Shown: positions 17,559 to 25,987, counted from the stretch's first letter. The stretch is DNA of 64,000 nucleotides from Blautia sp. AF19-10LB (GCF_003461245.1 NZ_QTWS01000018.1:18324-82323); one strand, 5' to 3'. Numbers and translations are program-made. Notes: generated by a model not told the origin, from the letters alone.

Positions 17559-18512
17559 TTACAGGTAATAGCAGTTTCCACTGCATCCGTATGGAAAAAT
17601 CTGCTTCTTCATTTCTGTCCGGAAAGCAGCTTCTGTGTCTGTATTTTCCAGAATCTCAAGAGCAGTTTTGAGGTTTCGGATATCTTTCTCCATAAAATCG
17701 GTGTAGTTGCCTCTGCCGACCAGTTTCAGGTGTGTAATCCCGGCATCTCTCAGTCTGTAAAGTGCACATAGACCGCAGCCGGTCGCACCGCACAGATAGC
17801 CGTTGTCATCGTATTTGGGGACAGTGGCATCTTCATCCTCAGATTCATCTCGTACCGGTTCCGTCCAATAGGGAACCCTGCACAGATGCCCTAGCTCATC
17901 ACAGTGAAGCGAATTACAGAACGCTCCCGTAAACTGGCACATCTCATTCAGCACAAAAGCCTCAAACTCTGTCTCCGCCCGTCTCCCACCGGCAGTTCTT
18001 TCCGAGCAGATCACAGACTGCATATCCTCGAAGCTGTTTTTCCTGTGAAAAATCACCCTCTTCAGATCCAGACGCTGAAAAACTTCCACTGTTCTGCGGT
18101 TGATCTCTCCCATCTCACCACTCATATGGATTTCGCACGGGATTCCCTTCTCTCTCAGATAAACGATCAACGCCGGGTCTGCAATAATATAGCTCATAAA
18201 TCCAAGTTTCATACAGTTCTCTATGATCTCCACGATCTCCGGATACTGCTGTGGAATATAGTACAGGGAATTGAATGTCAGATGTACCGGCTTTTTGTAT
18301 TTCCGAATCATTTCTGACAAAATTTCCAGTTCACTGAACGCCCCAAGCTGCACATGATAACACAATACCTCACGACGGTTGAGCGGCATGACAGTTCCGT
18401 ACTTTTCCGTCCACGAATACGGTACAAATCCGCTGAAAAACTCATCTGCACCTGCTTCCACGAAACGGATATATTCATCTACTGATCCCAGTCCTGCTGT
18501 AATCTTCATCAT
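17559..18512 (-). CDS. U32-family (peptidase U32/UbiU-like) protein
   Basis: 317 aa, TIM-barrel of the U32 family: ITAGLGSVDEYIRFVEAGADEF, HLTFNSLYY, MSYIIADPALIVYL, EIHMSGEMGEINRRTVEVFQ, then HLKLVGRGNY, the U32 signature. A cysteine set (CQFTGAFC, HLC, CGATGCGLC) and CSGNC at the C-terminus would hold a 4Fe-4S cluster, as in UbiU/UbiV, RlhA and TrhP. Family members hydroxylate RNA or ubiquinone precursors; peptidase activity is doubtful. GAGG lies before ATGATG. It overlaps the spacing of the 457-aa partner gene, so the two are co-transcribed. Substrate unknown. Confidence 0.82.
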   Translation of the reverse strand: MMKITAGLGSVDEYIRFVEAGADEFFSGFVPYSWTEKYGTVMPLNRREVLCYHVQLGAFSELEILSEMIRKYKKPVHLTFNSLYYIPQQYPEIVEIIENCMKLGFMSYIIADPALIVYLREKGIPCEIHMSGEMGEINRRTVEVFQRLDLKRVIFHRKNSFEDMQSVICSERTAGGRRAETEFEAFVLNEMCQFTGAFCNSLHCDELGHLCRVPYWTEPVRDESEDEDATVPKYDDNGYLCGATGCGLCALYRLRDAGITHLKLVGRGNYTDFMEKDIRNLKTALEILENTDTEAAFRTEMKKQIFPYGCSGNCYYL

Positions 18513-18521
18513 CTTTTTACC

Positions 18522-19895
18522 TCATAACAGATTCAGGACAAGTCTGTCTATATTTGAATCTGTATACCTTTTTAATTGTTCTGAATCTTCCAGGAAGTCC
18601 CGGTCCAGCGCAAACAGCGAATTATATCTCCCTATCATATTCAAATGTTTCGGATACAAAAACGCCGCATTTTTACAATACTGCGGACATTTGTATACCA
18701 ATCTCTGTCTGCCTCTGTCTCCTTCTTTCTGCACTGCATACAACGGACAATACTGCGACGTATTCGTCTGGTAAAATGGAAAATGCAGGCTGTTTTTTCC
18801 TGCCGGGATATCCTGCATATAACCACAGGACTCCCACTCCGCCCGCTCAATTCCGAAACTTTCTCTCAGAAATTCCTGGTAAAAATCTGCATTGAAACTG
18901 TTCTGGCTGTACAGGTCTCGCTCGCCTTTTTTGTAATTGATACGGGGATCTTTTTTTCTTTTGTTAAGAAGCGTTCCGAGGCAGGGGAGCAAATGTTTCG
19001 TTTCTTTTCTGATAAAATCTGCCATTCCCCAGTCGTTGACTACACACTCCATTTCAAGTTCATTTTTGCTACACCAGTGATCGATTTTTCTTAACAATGC
19101 AAAGGTGTCTTCAAGCAAAATTTCTCTGACATAAGTAAAAGAAAGCGTAACTGCCGTAAACTCTTTTTTTGCCTTTTCCAGCATAGCGAAAAGAAGTTCT
19201 TCCTCTGGAAAAAGGAGATGACAGAACTGGTTTCCAATATAAATCCGATCCGGGATACGCGCTTCCAGACCGCTTCCCTGGAGATGATTTTTTCTCAGAT
19301 AATCATGGTAAAATTCCGGAAGAGATTTTTGCAGGTATGCCGTATAGCGTTCCGGGCAGTCAAGTTCTATGGCAAATTCTGTGTGCTCCAGGATTTCCAT
19401 ATTGATCTCAGCACGACCTGCTTTTTCTGCAAACCAATACTGTCGCTGTTCCTCCAGACTGCTGCAATGCTCACCGTCAAATTCTGAGGGATATCCTGTC
19501 AGTTCGCTTTCAAGTTCTCCGTCATCTTCCAGTTTCAGCCGGATATATTTGCTGTACTGCCGCACAAGTTTCTGCACCTGCCGCCGATACTCTTCCTGCT
19601 CCGTCCATACAAGAAACTGCGTAAAAAAATCCTCTTCTTTCTCTCTGCAGATTTCAAATTCTGTAATGACTACAGTCCCGTATTCTGCCCTCTCCATATC
19701 ATAAAAACAAACTTCCAGTTTCTGTGGGCTGCAGATAGCACTCGCGGTTCGAAAGCAGAATCCTCCCTCTGCCATTTCTGTAATCTGAATTTCTTTTCTG
19801 TTTCCCGGACTCTCCTGCATTACAGCACTCAGAAGTCCATACGGCAGCATGGGGATTCCATGAAAGCGTTCCTTCTTTTCCTGCATCCTGTACAT
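18522..19895 (-). CDS. Protein with possible PilZ-like N-terminus and U32-like C-terminal domain
   Basis: 457 aa. Residues about 25-120 have the beta-barrel rhythm of PilZ domains (EIQITEMAEGGFCF, VCFYDMERAEYGTVVI, then a QKLVRQYSKYIRLK helix), but the c-di-GMP motifs RxxxR and D/NxSxxG are not intact. Residues about 205-450 look like a U32-type barrel: IPDRIYIGNQF, VTLSFTYVREIL, CVVNDWGMADFI, CLGTLLNKRKKDPR. Cysteines near the end (ESCGYM, QYCPLY, KCPQYCKN) could hold a cluster. It precedes a second U32 gene by 9 nt, echoing the UbiU-UbiV heterodimer. Start ATG at 19895. Function unknown; the domain calls are by eye. Confidence 0.6.
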   Translation of the reverse strand: MYRMQEKKERFHGIPMLPYGLLSAVMQESPGNRKEIQITEMAEGGFCFRTASAICSPQKLEVCFYDMERAEYGTVVITEFEICREKEEDFFTQFLVWTEQEEYRRQVQKLVRQYSKYIRLKLEDDGELESELTGYPSEFDGEHCSSLEEQRQYWFAEKAGRAEINMEILEHTEFAIELDCPERYTAYLQKSLPEFYHDYLRKNHLQGSGLEARIPDRIYIGNQFCHLLFPEEELLFAMLEKAKKEFTAVTLSFTYVREILLEDTFALLRKIDHWCSKNELEMECVVNDWGMADFIRKETKHLLPCLGTLLNKRKKDPRINYKKGERDLYSQNSFNADFYQEFLRESFGIERAEWESCGYMQDIPAGKNSLHFPFYQTNTSQYCPLYAVQKEGDRGRQRLVYKCPQYCKNAAFLYPKHLNMIGRYNSLFALDRDFLEDSEQLKRYTDSNIDRLVLNLL

Positions 19896-19915
19896 CTCCT
19901 CATTTTTCTCGTCTC

Positions 19916-19924
19916 AGTATAACA
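19916..19924 (-). promoter_or_regulatory. Extended -10 promoter of the U32 gene pair
   Basis: TG-T-TATACT on the minus strand, about 22 nt upstream of the start at 19895. The -35 position reads TGTGTA, a weak match. Confidence 0.5.
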
Positions 19925-19942
19925 TTTTTTCTTTATAATACA

Positions 19943-19981
19943 CAGAGGGTGTTATACTTTCCTTTCGTATAACACCCTCTG
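19943..19981 (-). terminator. Long hairpin after the GH32 gene
   Basis: CAGAGGGTGTTATAC and GTATAACACCCTCTG form a perfect 15-bp stem with a 9-nt loop, 34 nt after the GH32 stop. No T-run follows on either strand, so termination may be imperfect. It could also protect the 3' end of the mRNA. Confidence 0.6.
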
Positions 19982-20014
19982 CATTTCCATTCGTGCGGCT
20001 TCTGTATGATTCTG

Positions 20015-21445
20015 TTATTTTATCCCGGTCATCTCTTTTAATTCATAAATATGTCCCTGGATCTTGTCTGCTTCCAGTTTCACAACTTGTGTCGTTTTTT
20101 CCGGATAGTATCTTGTTGAGGAAACAACTTCCCCGTGATTCAGATAAATTTCCACAGCTGTTGTGTCCACAAGCATCCGGAACTCTTTTAATCTGCCTGA
20201 CGGAATGACTGCCTTTCTCTGTTTCCGTCCTGCACCGGCTTTCTCAGATAATCGCAGGCAAGCTTCTCTGCCATCTACCTCAAACATAAGATCATCTCCG
20301 ACAGATATTCTGCATTTGCGTGAATCCAGTTTCAGGTCCAGCTCAAACGGTTTCCAGACTTCAATATTTTTCTGTGTCTCATCTATTTCACAACATCTTC
20401 CCCGAAGGGCTTCCATTTCTTCGACAGGATACTGGTACAATCTTCCATCATGTAAAGTGATCTCGCGCGGAATCGTCAGGCAGTGCTGCCAGCCCTCGTC
20501 TTTTGCTGTCGGATTCGTGTATTCCTCTTCGACATCCGGCAGACCCATCCAGCCGATCAGGATCCGTCTTCCTTTCACATCCTCAAACGTCTGCGGCGCA
20601 TAGAAGTCAAATCCCATATCCCATTCCTGAAATTCTTTCACATTGATCTTATCCTCTTTCAGAAGGAAATAGCCTGACTGGTAGATATTCTGAAAACGAT
20701 ATTCTTCTCGTTCAAGTCCCTGTGGAGAGATGGACAGTGCCTGCTCTCCGTCGATTTCAAACAGATCCGGACATTCCCACATGTATCCGAACGGCTCTTC
20801 TGTCGTAATTTCTTTATCATAATCCCAGTTTTTGAGATCCTCAGACTTGTAGATCAGCACAGCTCCCTGGTCATTTTTCTTTCGACCGCCCAGTGCCATG
20901 AAATAGTCAGCGCCATCTTTCCACACTTTTGGATCACGCACATGCTGCGTATAATCTTCCGGATAATTGCGGTAATCGACTGCAACTTCCTTCGCACTGA
21001 AATGAACTCCGTCCTCGCTCTCTACGTGAAGAGTACTGGCCTGCCTCCCGTTATTGATGTAATCGTAATCCCCATCCACTTTGATATTTCCGGTAAAAAA
21101 AAGATGCAGCTTTTCATCCTCAACGATCGCAGAGCCGGAATATACACCATGGCAGTCATAGCTGCTGTCCGGGTACAGCGGCACACCCTCGTATCTCCAG
21201 GAAACCAGATCGTCGCTGGAATAATGTCCCCAGAATTTCAATCCGCCCTCTGCATCAAACGGAGCATACTGAAAAAACACATGATATCTTCCCTTGAAAT
21301 AGCACAGCCCATTCGGATCATTCAGCCAGCCCGTCGGAGGCATCAGATGATGGGTAAGACGCTGTTTCTGAATTTCTCTGCTCATTGCTGCGGTTTCTTC
21401 GATCTTTCTTACTTCTGTGACAAGGATTCCTGTTAATGCACTCAT
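20015..21445 (-). CDS. GH32 sucrose-6-phosphate hydrolase / invertase
   Basis: Cytosolic glycoside hydrolase of family 32, splitting sucrose-6-phosphate, sucrose or short fructans. 476 aa, no signal peptide. Nucleophile Asp43 is in GWLNDPNG; the transition-state motif RDPKVW has Asp171; the acid/base Glu224 is in WECPDLF. A five-bladed propeller is followed by a beta-sandwich from about residue 330 (VSVGDD-like, VEIYLNHGEVVSSTRYYP). AGGAGG seven nt before ATG. It stands alone, with its own promoter, a cre site and a long palindrome, so catabolite repression by CcpA is likely. No sugar transporter lies next to it, so the substrate form is uncertain. Confidence 0.93.
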   Translation of the reverse strand: MSALTGILVTEVRKIEETAAMSREIQKQRLTHHLMPPTGWLNDPNGLCYFKGRYHVFFQYAPFDAEGGLKFWGHYSSDDLVSWRYEGVPLYPDSSYDCHGVYSGSAIVEDEKLHLFFTGNIKVDGDYDYINNGRQASTLHVESEDGVHFSAKEVAVDYRNYPEDYTQHVRDPKVWKDGADYFMALGGRKKNDQGAVLIYKSEDLKNWDYDKEITTEEPFGYMWECPDLFEIDGEQALSISPQGLEREEYRFQNIYQSGYFLLKEDKINVKEFQEWDMGFDFYAPQTFEDVKGRRILIGWMGLPDVEEEYTNPTAKDEGWQHCLTIPREITLHDGRLYQYPVEEMEALRGRCCEIDETQKNIEVWKPFELDLKLDSRKCRISVGDDLMFEVDGREACLRLSEKAGAGRKQRKAVIPSGRLKEFRMLVDTTAVEIYLNHGEVVSSTRYYPEKTTQVVKLEADKIQGHIYELKEMTGIK

Positions 21446-21505
21446 TTTTCTGACCTCCTGTTGTTTTTGCGATTATATATTTATGGTATCATTATCATTT
21501 AGTTT

Positions 21506-21535
21506 TTACATGTATTTCATATACTATACATGTAA
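21506..21535 (-). promoter_or_regulatory. 30-bp perfect inverted repeat in the GH32 leader
   Basis: TTACATGTAT-N10-ATACATGTAA, two 10-bp arms. It lies about 60 nt upstream of the start codon and downstream of the promoter, so it could be a repressor operator or an mRNA hairpin. The arms are themselves nearly palindromic (ACATGT), which favours a dimeric protein site. Confidence 0.55.
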
Positions 21536-21550
21536 CATTTTTATTTTATA

Positions 21551-21564
21551 TGTAATCGTTTTCA
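21551..21564 (-). promoter_or_regulatory. cre site (CcpA binding) of the GH32 gene
   Basis: TGAAAACGATTACA on the minus strand fits the catabolite-responsive element consensus TGWAANCGNTNWCA at every defined position. It lies just downstream of the -10 box (about +6 to +20), the classic place for CcpA repression. Confidence 0.75.
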
Positions 21565-21576
21565 TATTTTCACGAT

Positions 21577-21606
21577 ATTATACACCATGCTATCCACAAT
21601 TGTAAA
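21577..21606 (-). promoter_or_regulatory. Sigma-A promoter of the GH32 gene
   Basis: TTTACA (21601-21606) and TATAAT (21577-21582) with an 18-bp spacer, minus strand. Transcription would start near 21570, beside the cre site. Confidence 0.65.
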
Positions 21607-21695
21607 TAAGCATGATGCCACAAAAAGCCTGTCGAAATTTGTACATTTTATATAATATAGCAGAAAAGCCGACGGGTACCCGGGGATCTGCAAAG

Positions 21696-21744
21696 AAAAA
21701 GGACTTCCCCACGGTACAGATTTAACTGTACGGCAGAGAAGTCC
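21696..21744 (-). terminator. Terminator of pgi
   Basis: Outer stem GGACTTC/GAAGTCC (21738-21744 and 21701-21707), inner stem GTACAG/CTGTAC, then TTTTT on the minus strand, 32 nt after the pgi stop. Confidence 0.85.
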
Positions 21745-21775
21745 TCATTATTTAATATTAATTTTCAGCTCAAGA

Positions 21776-23356
21776 TCAGATGTTCAGAAGGTCGCTGAAT
21801 ACCTTAAGTGCTCCGTCTGTCTCGTGAGCAAGTACACGTTTTGCAAGGACTTTACCAAGCTGTACGCCTTCCTGGTCAAAGCTGTTTACGTTCCACAGGA
21901 ATCCCTGGAACATAACTTTGTTCTCGAAGTGAGCAAGAAGTGCACCAAGAGATTCAGGTGTTACCTGATCACCAATGATGATGCTTGACGGACGTCCACC
22001 CTCGAAGTTCTTGTTGCGGTTCTCATCTGCTTTACCGCAGGCAAATGCTACGATCTGAGCAGCAACGTTTGCACAGAGTTTCTGCTGGCTTGTGCTGTCC
22101 TGGATCACTACATCTGTACCGATCTGGCTGTTCTTGAAGCCGATGAACTGAAGAGGTACAATGTCAGTTCCCTGATGCAGAAGCTGATAGAAGGAATGCT
22201 GTCCGTTGGTTCCTGGCTCACCGAAGATAACCGGTCCTGTCACATAGTCTACAGGCTCACCGAAACGGTTTACAGATTTACCATTAGATTCCATATCCAG
22301 CTGCTGAAGGTGTGCCGGGAAACGGCTCAGTGCCTGAGAGTATGGAAGAACTGCTGTGCTCGGATATCCCAGTACGTTGCGCTCGTAAACACCGATCAGG
22401 GCATCCAGCATAGCCGGGTTCTGCATTACGTCTTTGTTTGTTGCAAGCTTGTCCTCTGCTGCTGCTCCATCGAGGAACTGTGCGAATACTTCTGGTCCGA
22501 ATGCCAGAGATAATACAGCACCGCCAACAGCAGATGTGGAAGAATAACGTCCACCGATATAGTCATCCATGAAGAATGCTGCAAGGTAGTCATCGCTCTT
22601 TGCAAGAGGTGATGTCTCACTTGTAACTGCGATCATATGTTTAGATGCATCCAGTCCTGCATTCTTGAGGGCATCTTTTACAAAAGATTCATTTGTCAGA
22701 GTTTCAAGAGTTGTTCCTGATTTGGAAACCAGTACAAAAATGGAATGTGCAACATCAATAGAATTCAGAACTGCTGCTGCATCATCAGGGTCTACGTTGC
22801 TGATGAATTTTGCTTCCATTTTGAATTTACCATTTTTCTTAGCCCAGTTTTCAAGTGCAAGATACATTGCACGAGGACCAAGGTCACTTCCGCCGATACC
22901 GATCTGGACAACAGTTGTGAATTTCTCGCCTGCTCCGTTTGTGATCTCACCAGCATGTACTTTGTTCGCAAATTCTGCGATCTTTTTCTGCTGTTCTGTA
23001 TAGAAAGTTCTCTTGTCAACGCCGTCAGCTTCTACTGCGTTTCCAAGCTGTCCACGTGTCATATGATGAAGAACAAGACGTTTCTCTCCTGTGTTGATCA
23101 CTTCTCCATTGTAAAGAGCTTCGAATTTCTCTGTAAGCTGTGCTTCCTCAGCCAGTTTCTTAAGTCCTTCCAGTACTTCGTCGTCTACCTGTTTTGCTGC
23201 AAAGTTATAAGCAAATCCCTCTGCCATCGGAACGCTGTAATTCTTTACACGCTCTGCACCGTTTTCTCCTGCCATAACTTCTGCAAGGTTTACTTTTTTT
23301 ACTCCTTCGAGTTCCTTAAAAGAAGCAAGTGTATCCAGATTGTTCCAGGTAATCAT
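21776..23356 (-). CDS. pgi: Glucose-6-phosphate isomerase
   Basis: Interconverts glucose-6-phosphate and fructose-6-phosphate in glycolysis. 526 aa from ATG 23356, with AAGGAGG ahead; an open frame of 17 codons upstream is leader. Signature stretches are QIGIGGSDLGPRAMYLAL, VLVSKSGTTLET, GGRYSSTSAVGGAVL, the late NSFDQEGVQLGK, and a catalytic Glu in FGEPGTNGQHSFYQLLHQG. It is longer than the roughly 450-aa isomerase common in Firmicutes, so belongs to a larger subfamily. Single gene, with a strong promoter and terminator. Confidence 0.97.
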   Translation of the reverse strand: MITWNNLDTLASFKELEGVKKVNLAEVMAGENGAERVKNYSVPMAEGFAYNFAAKQVDDEVLEGLKKLAEEAQLTEKFEALYNGEVINTGEKRLVLHHMTRGQLGNAVEADGVDKRTFYTEQQKKIAEFANKVHAGEITNGAGEKFTTVVQIGIGGSDLGPRAMYLALENWAKKNGKFKMEAKFISNVDPDDAAAVLNSIDVAHSIFVLVSKSGTTLETLTNESFVKDALKNAGLDASKHMIAVTSETSPLAKSDDYLAAFFMDDYIGGRYSSTSAVGGAVLSLAFGPEVFAQFLDGAAAEDKLATNKDVMQNPAMLDALIGVYERNVLGYPSTAVLPYSQALSRFPAHLQQLDMESNGKSVNRFGEPVDYVTGPVIFGEPGTNGQHSFYQLLHQGTDIVPLQFIGFKNSQIGTDVVIQDSTSQQKLCANVAAQIVAFACGKADENRNKNFEGGRPSSIIIGDQVTPESLGALLAHFENKVMFQGFLWNVNSFDQEGVQLGKVLAKRVLAHETDGALKVFSDLLNI

Positions 23357-23415
23357 ATTTGATTCCTCCTTAAATATTATCGGTTTTTCGTTTCCGAACT
23401 TTTTCAATCATTTTG

Positions 23416-23444
23416 ATTATAATATTAAATATGGGGAAATTCAA
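23416..23444 (-). promoter_or_regulatory. Sigma-A promoter of pgi
   Basis: TTGAAT (23439-23444) and TATAAT (23416-23421), 17-bp spacer on the minus strand, 60 nt upstream of the pgi ATG. Confidence 0.75.
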
Positions 23445-23486
23445 GGTAATTGTTCACAACTGGTCATTCCAGATCAATTTCCCATA

Positions 23487-24173
23487 TCAGTCGCAGATAA
23501 GTGTCTGTCTGGAATCTGCGCCATCTTTCTTGAAGTCGGAATTTACAAATTCGATCTTCTTTGGTTTTATTTTGATGAGATTCATCGGATGCAGCATTTT
23601 TTCCAGAGCCTTCAGTGGAATCTTTCGGAAATCTGCCGCCTGCACATATTCCTGTGAAAATGGCTCTACAATAGATGCCAGGCCTGTGACCTGCATTCCT
23701 TTGAGCTTGCCAAATCCTTCATATTTATCAAAGATGACCAGGCATACATTTTTGTTCTTTTCCAACGCATAAAACTTCTCGCCACCTTCAGAAAAAATCC
23801 AGAAGCAGTCGTCATGATACGTATACTCCAGCGGCGTACAGCGCACAAAATCTCCTGCCGTGGTTGCCAGTGCGCAGGTGTTGTTTGCCTGAATATACTC
23901 CTCCACGGCCTTTTTTAAAACATCCTGGTCCAGCTTTTTTGACTGTGCATCTTTTTCTTTCCAGTAGTTTGCAGCTCTTTCGTATTCCTCGTGAGAAAGA
24001 TCTGTATTCTCAGGGATTTCCTCATATTCATCTTTGTCCAGACAGAGTGGGATTCCTGTCTTGCTGTTTACATTGATCCCGCCATACCAGGTTCCTGTCA
24101 CTTCCAGGATATCGCCAACCTGATAATCCATGGAATAGTCGTCATTTTTCTTGATTACTCTGATCTTTGCCAT
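23487..24173 (-). CDS. Pyridoxamine 5'-phosphate oxidase-like FMN-binding protein
   Basis: 228 aa. An N-terminal part (residues 1-50, MAKIRVIKKNDDYSMDYQVGDILEV) looks like a small SH3-like barrel. A linker helix follows, then a split-barrel flavin domain (about 85-215: NTCALATTAGDFVRCTPLEYTY, FWIFSEGGEKFYALEKNKNVCLVIF, QVTGLASIV). Such proteins bind FMN or F420 and act as small reductases. The true oxidase assignment would require a partner pathway, which is absent. GTGAGG precedes the ATG. Close to the small gene at 24204 (31-nt gap). Confidence 0.8.
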   Translation of the reverse strand: MAKIRVIKKNDDYSMDYQVGDILEVTGTWYGGINVNSKTGIPLCLDKDEYEEIPENTDLSHEEYERAANYWKEKDAQSKKLDQDVLKKAVEEYIQANNTCALATTAGDFVRCTPLEYTYHDDCFWIFSEGGEKFYALEKNKNVCLVIFDKYEGFGKLKGMQVTGLASIVEPFSQEYVQAADFRKIPLKALEKMLHPMNLIKIKPKKIEFVNSDFKKDGADSRQTLICD

Positions 24174-24203
24174 TTTTGTGCCTCACTTTTTGTTATAGTC
24201 GGA

Positions 24204-24455
24204 TTACTTTTTGTCCAGGGTAAACTGTAACTTTTCATCGTCCCAGTATTTTACATTCAGTCCTTTATCCAGGAAATACTGTTCGATCACCTGATGCATC
24301 TCATCATAATGTCCCTCGCAGGCACAGTTTCCCAGTGGTTCGATCCACAAAGCCTGTGCTCCGCAGGCGTCGCGAAGGTGGAGTTTGAAATTCAGATGTT
24401 TTTGTTCCAGTATTCCGTTTACTTCTATGATTTCGTTGAAAGTGATAATTGCCAT
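24204..24455 (-). CDS. Small conserved protein (RDAC motif)
   Basis: 83 aa. It contains HLRDACGAQALWIEPLGNCACEG in two adjoining parts, with three cysteines, and ends KLQFTLDKK. Similar small proteins with an RDAC segment occur in Clostridia, from memory and not checked. AGGAGG before the ATG. No function can be assigned. Confidence 0.7.
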   Translation of the reverse strand: MAIITFNEIIEVNGILEQKHLNFKLHLRDACGAQALWIEPLGNCACEGHYDEMHQVIEQYFLDKGLNVKYWDDEKLQFTLDKK

Positions 24456-24472
24456 CGTTGTTCCTCCTGATG

Positions 24473-24934
24473 TTAAATTTTTCTGAATGGGATCTCCTTT
24501 CCATCATGTGATAAAACAATTTTATTTTGCTTTAATTCATATTCGAATTTATATATTGGTATTATTGAATTACCAGTAAAAGGAGCAAATCCAAAATCTG
24601 TCTCGAGTGGATTCAGCCACAATGTTACTGTATCATCATCCACTCCAATAATCCAGCCTCCGATTCCCGGATTTCCAGCCTCCGAATCATAAACGTCCAG
24701 ATAAGGAATCTTTGCTGAATTAATTATAAGATCATAACAACTGTTATAGAAAAAAATGTCACTGTCATCGTCATCATCACTGGTCTCTGTCCCGTCTTTT
24801 TTCAGGTCTACTCCTGTATAATAGCCTGATATCTCCCCTAACCTTTTCGCATCTACGCTAAAATAAATCATCGAAAAAATGATCAGCACGATTACTGCCA
24901 CTGTAATAACTATTTTCTTTTTCTTTGTATACAC
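24473..24934 (-). CDS. Membrane-anchored protein of unknown function
   Basis: 153 aa if the start is GTG 24934, chosen because AAGGGGG lies six bases upstream; the longer frame to 25084 overlaps the terminator of the next gene. Residues 3-25 are basic then hydrophobic (KKKKIVITVAVIVLIIFSMIYFSV), shown here in one short anchor of about 20 residues. A DDDDDSD acidic loop at about 52-60 is followed by a beta-rich outer domain. Probably anchored outside the membrane. Not recognised. Confidence 0.65.
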   Translation of the reverse strand: MYTKKKKIVITVAVIVLIIFSMIYFSVDAKRLGEISGYYTGVDLKKDGTETSDDDDDSDIFFYNSCYDLIINSAKIPYLDVYDSEAGNPGIGGWIIGVDDDTVTLWLNPLETDFGFAPFTGNSIIPIYKFEYELKQNKIVLSHDGKEIPFRKI

Positions 24935-25038
24935 TGATATCCCCCTTCTGATAATTATAAATTCTGGTTTTATTATAATCTCTCTTTTTGTGGATGTACA
25001 ACCAAATTTTCCGGCAAAGTTCGACCTTGCCTGCATGC

Positions 25039-25081
25039 AAAAAAATCCCGGTCTGCTCTGGATACTGGCAGTCCGGGATTT
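25039..25081 (-). terminator. Terminator of the NifX-SlyD fusion gene
   Basis: AATCCCGG/CCGGGATT arms with an inner ACTGC/GCAG helix, followed by TTTTTTT on the minus strand, 15 nt after the stop. Confidence 0.88.
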
Positions 25082-25095
25082 CATACTATATTAGA

Positions 25096-25950
25096 TTATT
25101 TTACTTCCACAAGTTCAATCTTGAAATTCAGTTCCTTACCAGCCATCTCATGGTTTGCATCAAAAGTGATCGTTGTCTCTTCTTTGGCAGTTACTTTAAC
25201 CGGGAATGGCTGTCCGTACTGGTTGGACAGATATACCTGCTGTCCTACGGTAAGATCCTCAGAACCTGGAAGCTGTGCGATCTCAAGTGTAAAGATTGCA
25301 TTCGGGTCCGGCATGCCGTATGCTTCTTCCGGCATCAGGTGGATTTCTTTGATCTCTCCGACCTCCATATTGGCAACTGCTGCATCGAATCCTTTGATCA
25401 TCTGTCCAGCTCCGCAGACAAATTCCAGCGGCTGTCCACGATCGTAAGAAGAGTCAAACTGAGTTCCGTCATTGAAAGTTCCCTTGTAATGAGTACGGCA
25501 GGTCTTTCCTACGTTCGGGCCTGTAAATGCCGGCTTGTGTGAACCACATCCACCACCGCAGGTTCCTCCGCAGGAATGTCCCTCTTCATGATCGCCACAG
25601 GAATGACCTTCTTCATGGTGATGATGGTCACAGGTTGTTCCTGCTGAAACCAGTTCGCCCTTAAGGTAAGCCTCTACCACCTCATCTGTATTTCCCTGAG
25701 CACCTGAGCATAACTGAACCCCAGCCTCTGCAAGTGCATTCTGTGCACCGCCGCCGATGCCGCCACAGATCAGGACATCGATTCCCTGCTCTGCAAGAAG
25801 TCCTGCCAGAGCGCCGTGTCCTGTTCCATTGGAACCGATTACTTCACTGGAAACAACTTTGTTGTCCTCTACTTCATAAACCTTGAAATTCTCTGTTTTT
25901 CCAAAGTGCTGGAAAACATTTCCATTATCATAAGTTACTGCAATTTTCAT
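25096..25950 (-). CDS. Fusion of NifX/NifB-type cofactor domain and SlyD-like FKBP peptidyl-prolyl isomerase
   Basis: 284 aa from ATG 25950 (GGAGG ahead). Residues 1-105 match the dinitrogenase iron-molybdenum cofactor-binding fold (KIAVTYDNGNVFQHFGKTENFKVYEVE, ICGGIGGGAQNALAEAGV). Residues 110-140 are a His/Cys metal-binding stretch (CDHHHHEEGHSCGDHEEGHSC, then CGGTCGGGCGSH). Residues about 145-284 are a SlyD/FKBP isomerase with the IF chaperone insert (GTFNDGTQFDSSY, MIKGFDAAVANMEVGE, GMPDPNAIF, ANHEMAGKELNFKIELVEV). A metal-handling foldase is likely. Has its own promoter and terminator. Confidence 0.92.
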   Translation of the reverse strand: MKIAVTYDNGNVFQHFGKTENFKVYEVEDNKVVSSEVIGSNGTGHGALAGLLAEQGIDVLICGGIGGGAQNALAEAGVQLCSGAQGNTDEVVEAYLKGELVSAGTTCDHHHHEEGHSCGDHEEGHSCGGTCGGGCGSHKPAFTGPNVGKTCRTHYKGTFNDGTQFDSSYDRGQPLEFVCGAGQMIKGFDAAVANMEVGEIKEIHLMPEEAYGMPDPNAIFTLEIAQLPGSEDLTVGQQVYLSNQYGQPFPVKVTAKEETTITFDANHEMAGKELNFKIELVEVK

Positions 25951-25987
25951 GTAAAAATCCTCCAATTCATACTATGTCTGTCTGATT

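Noticed and set aside
21661..21775. Possible mobile element end between pgi and GH32
   Set aside because: The inverted arms are explained by the pgi terminator; no transposase or target duplication.
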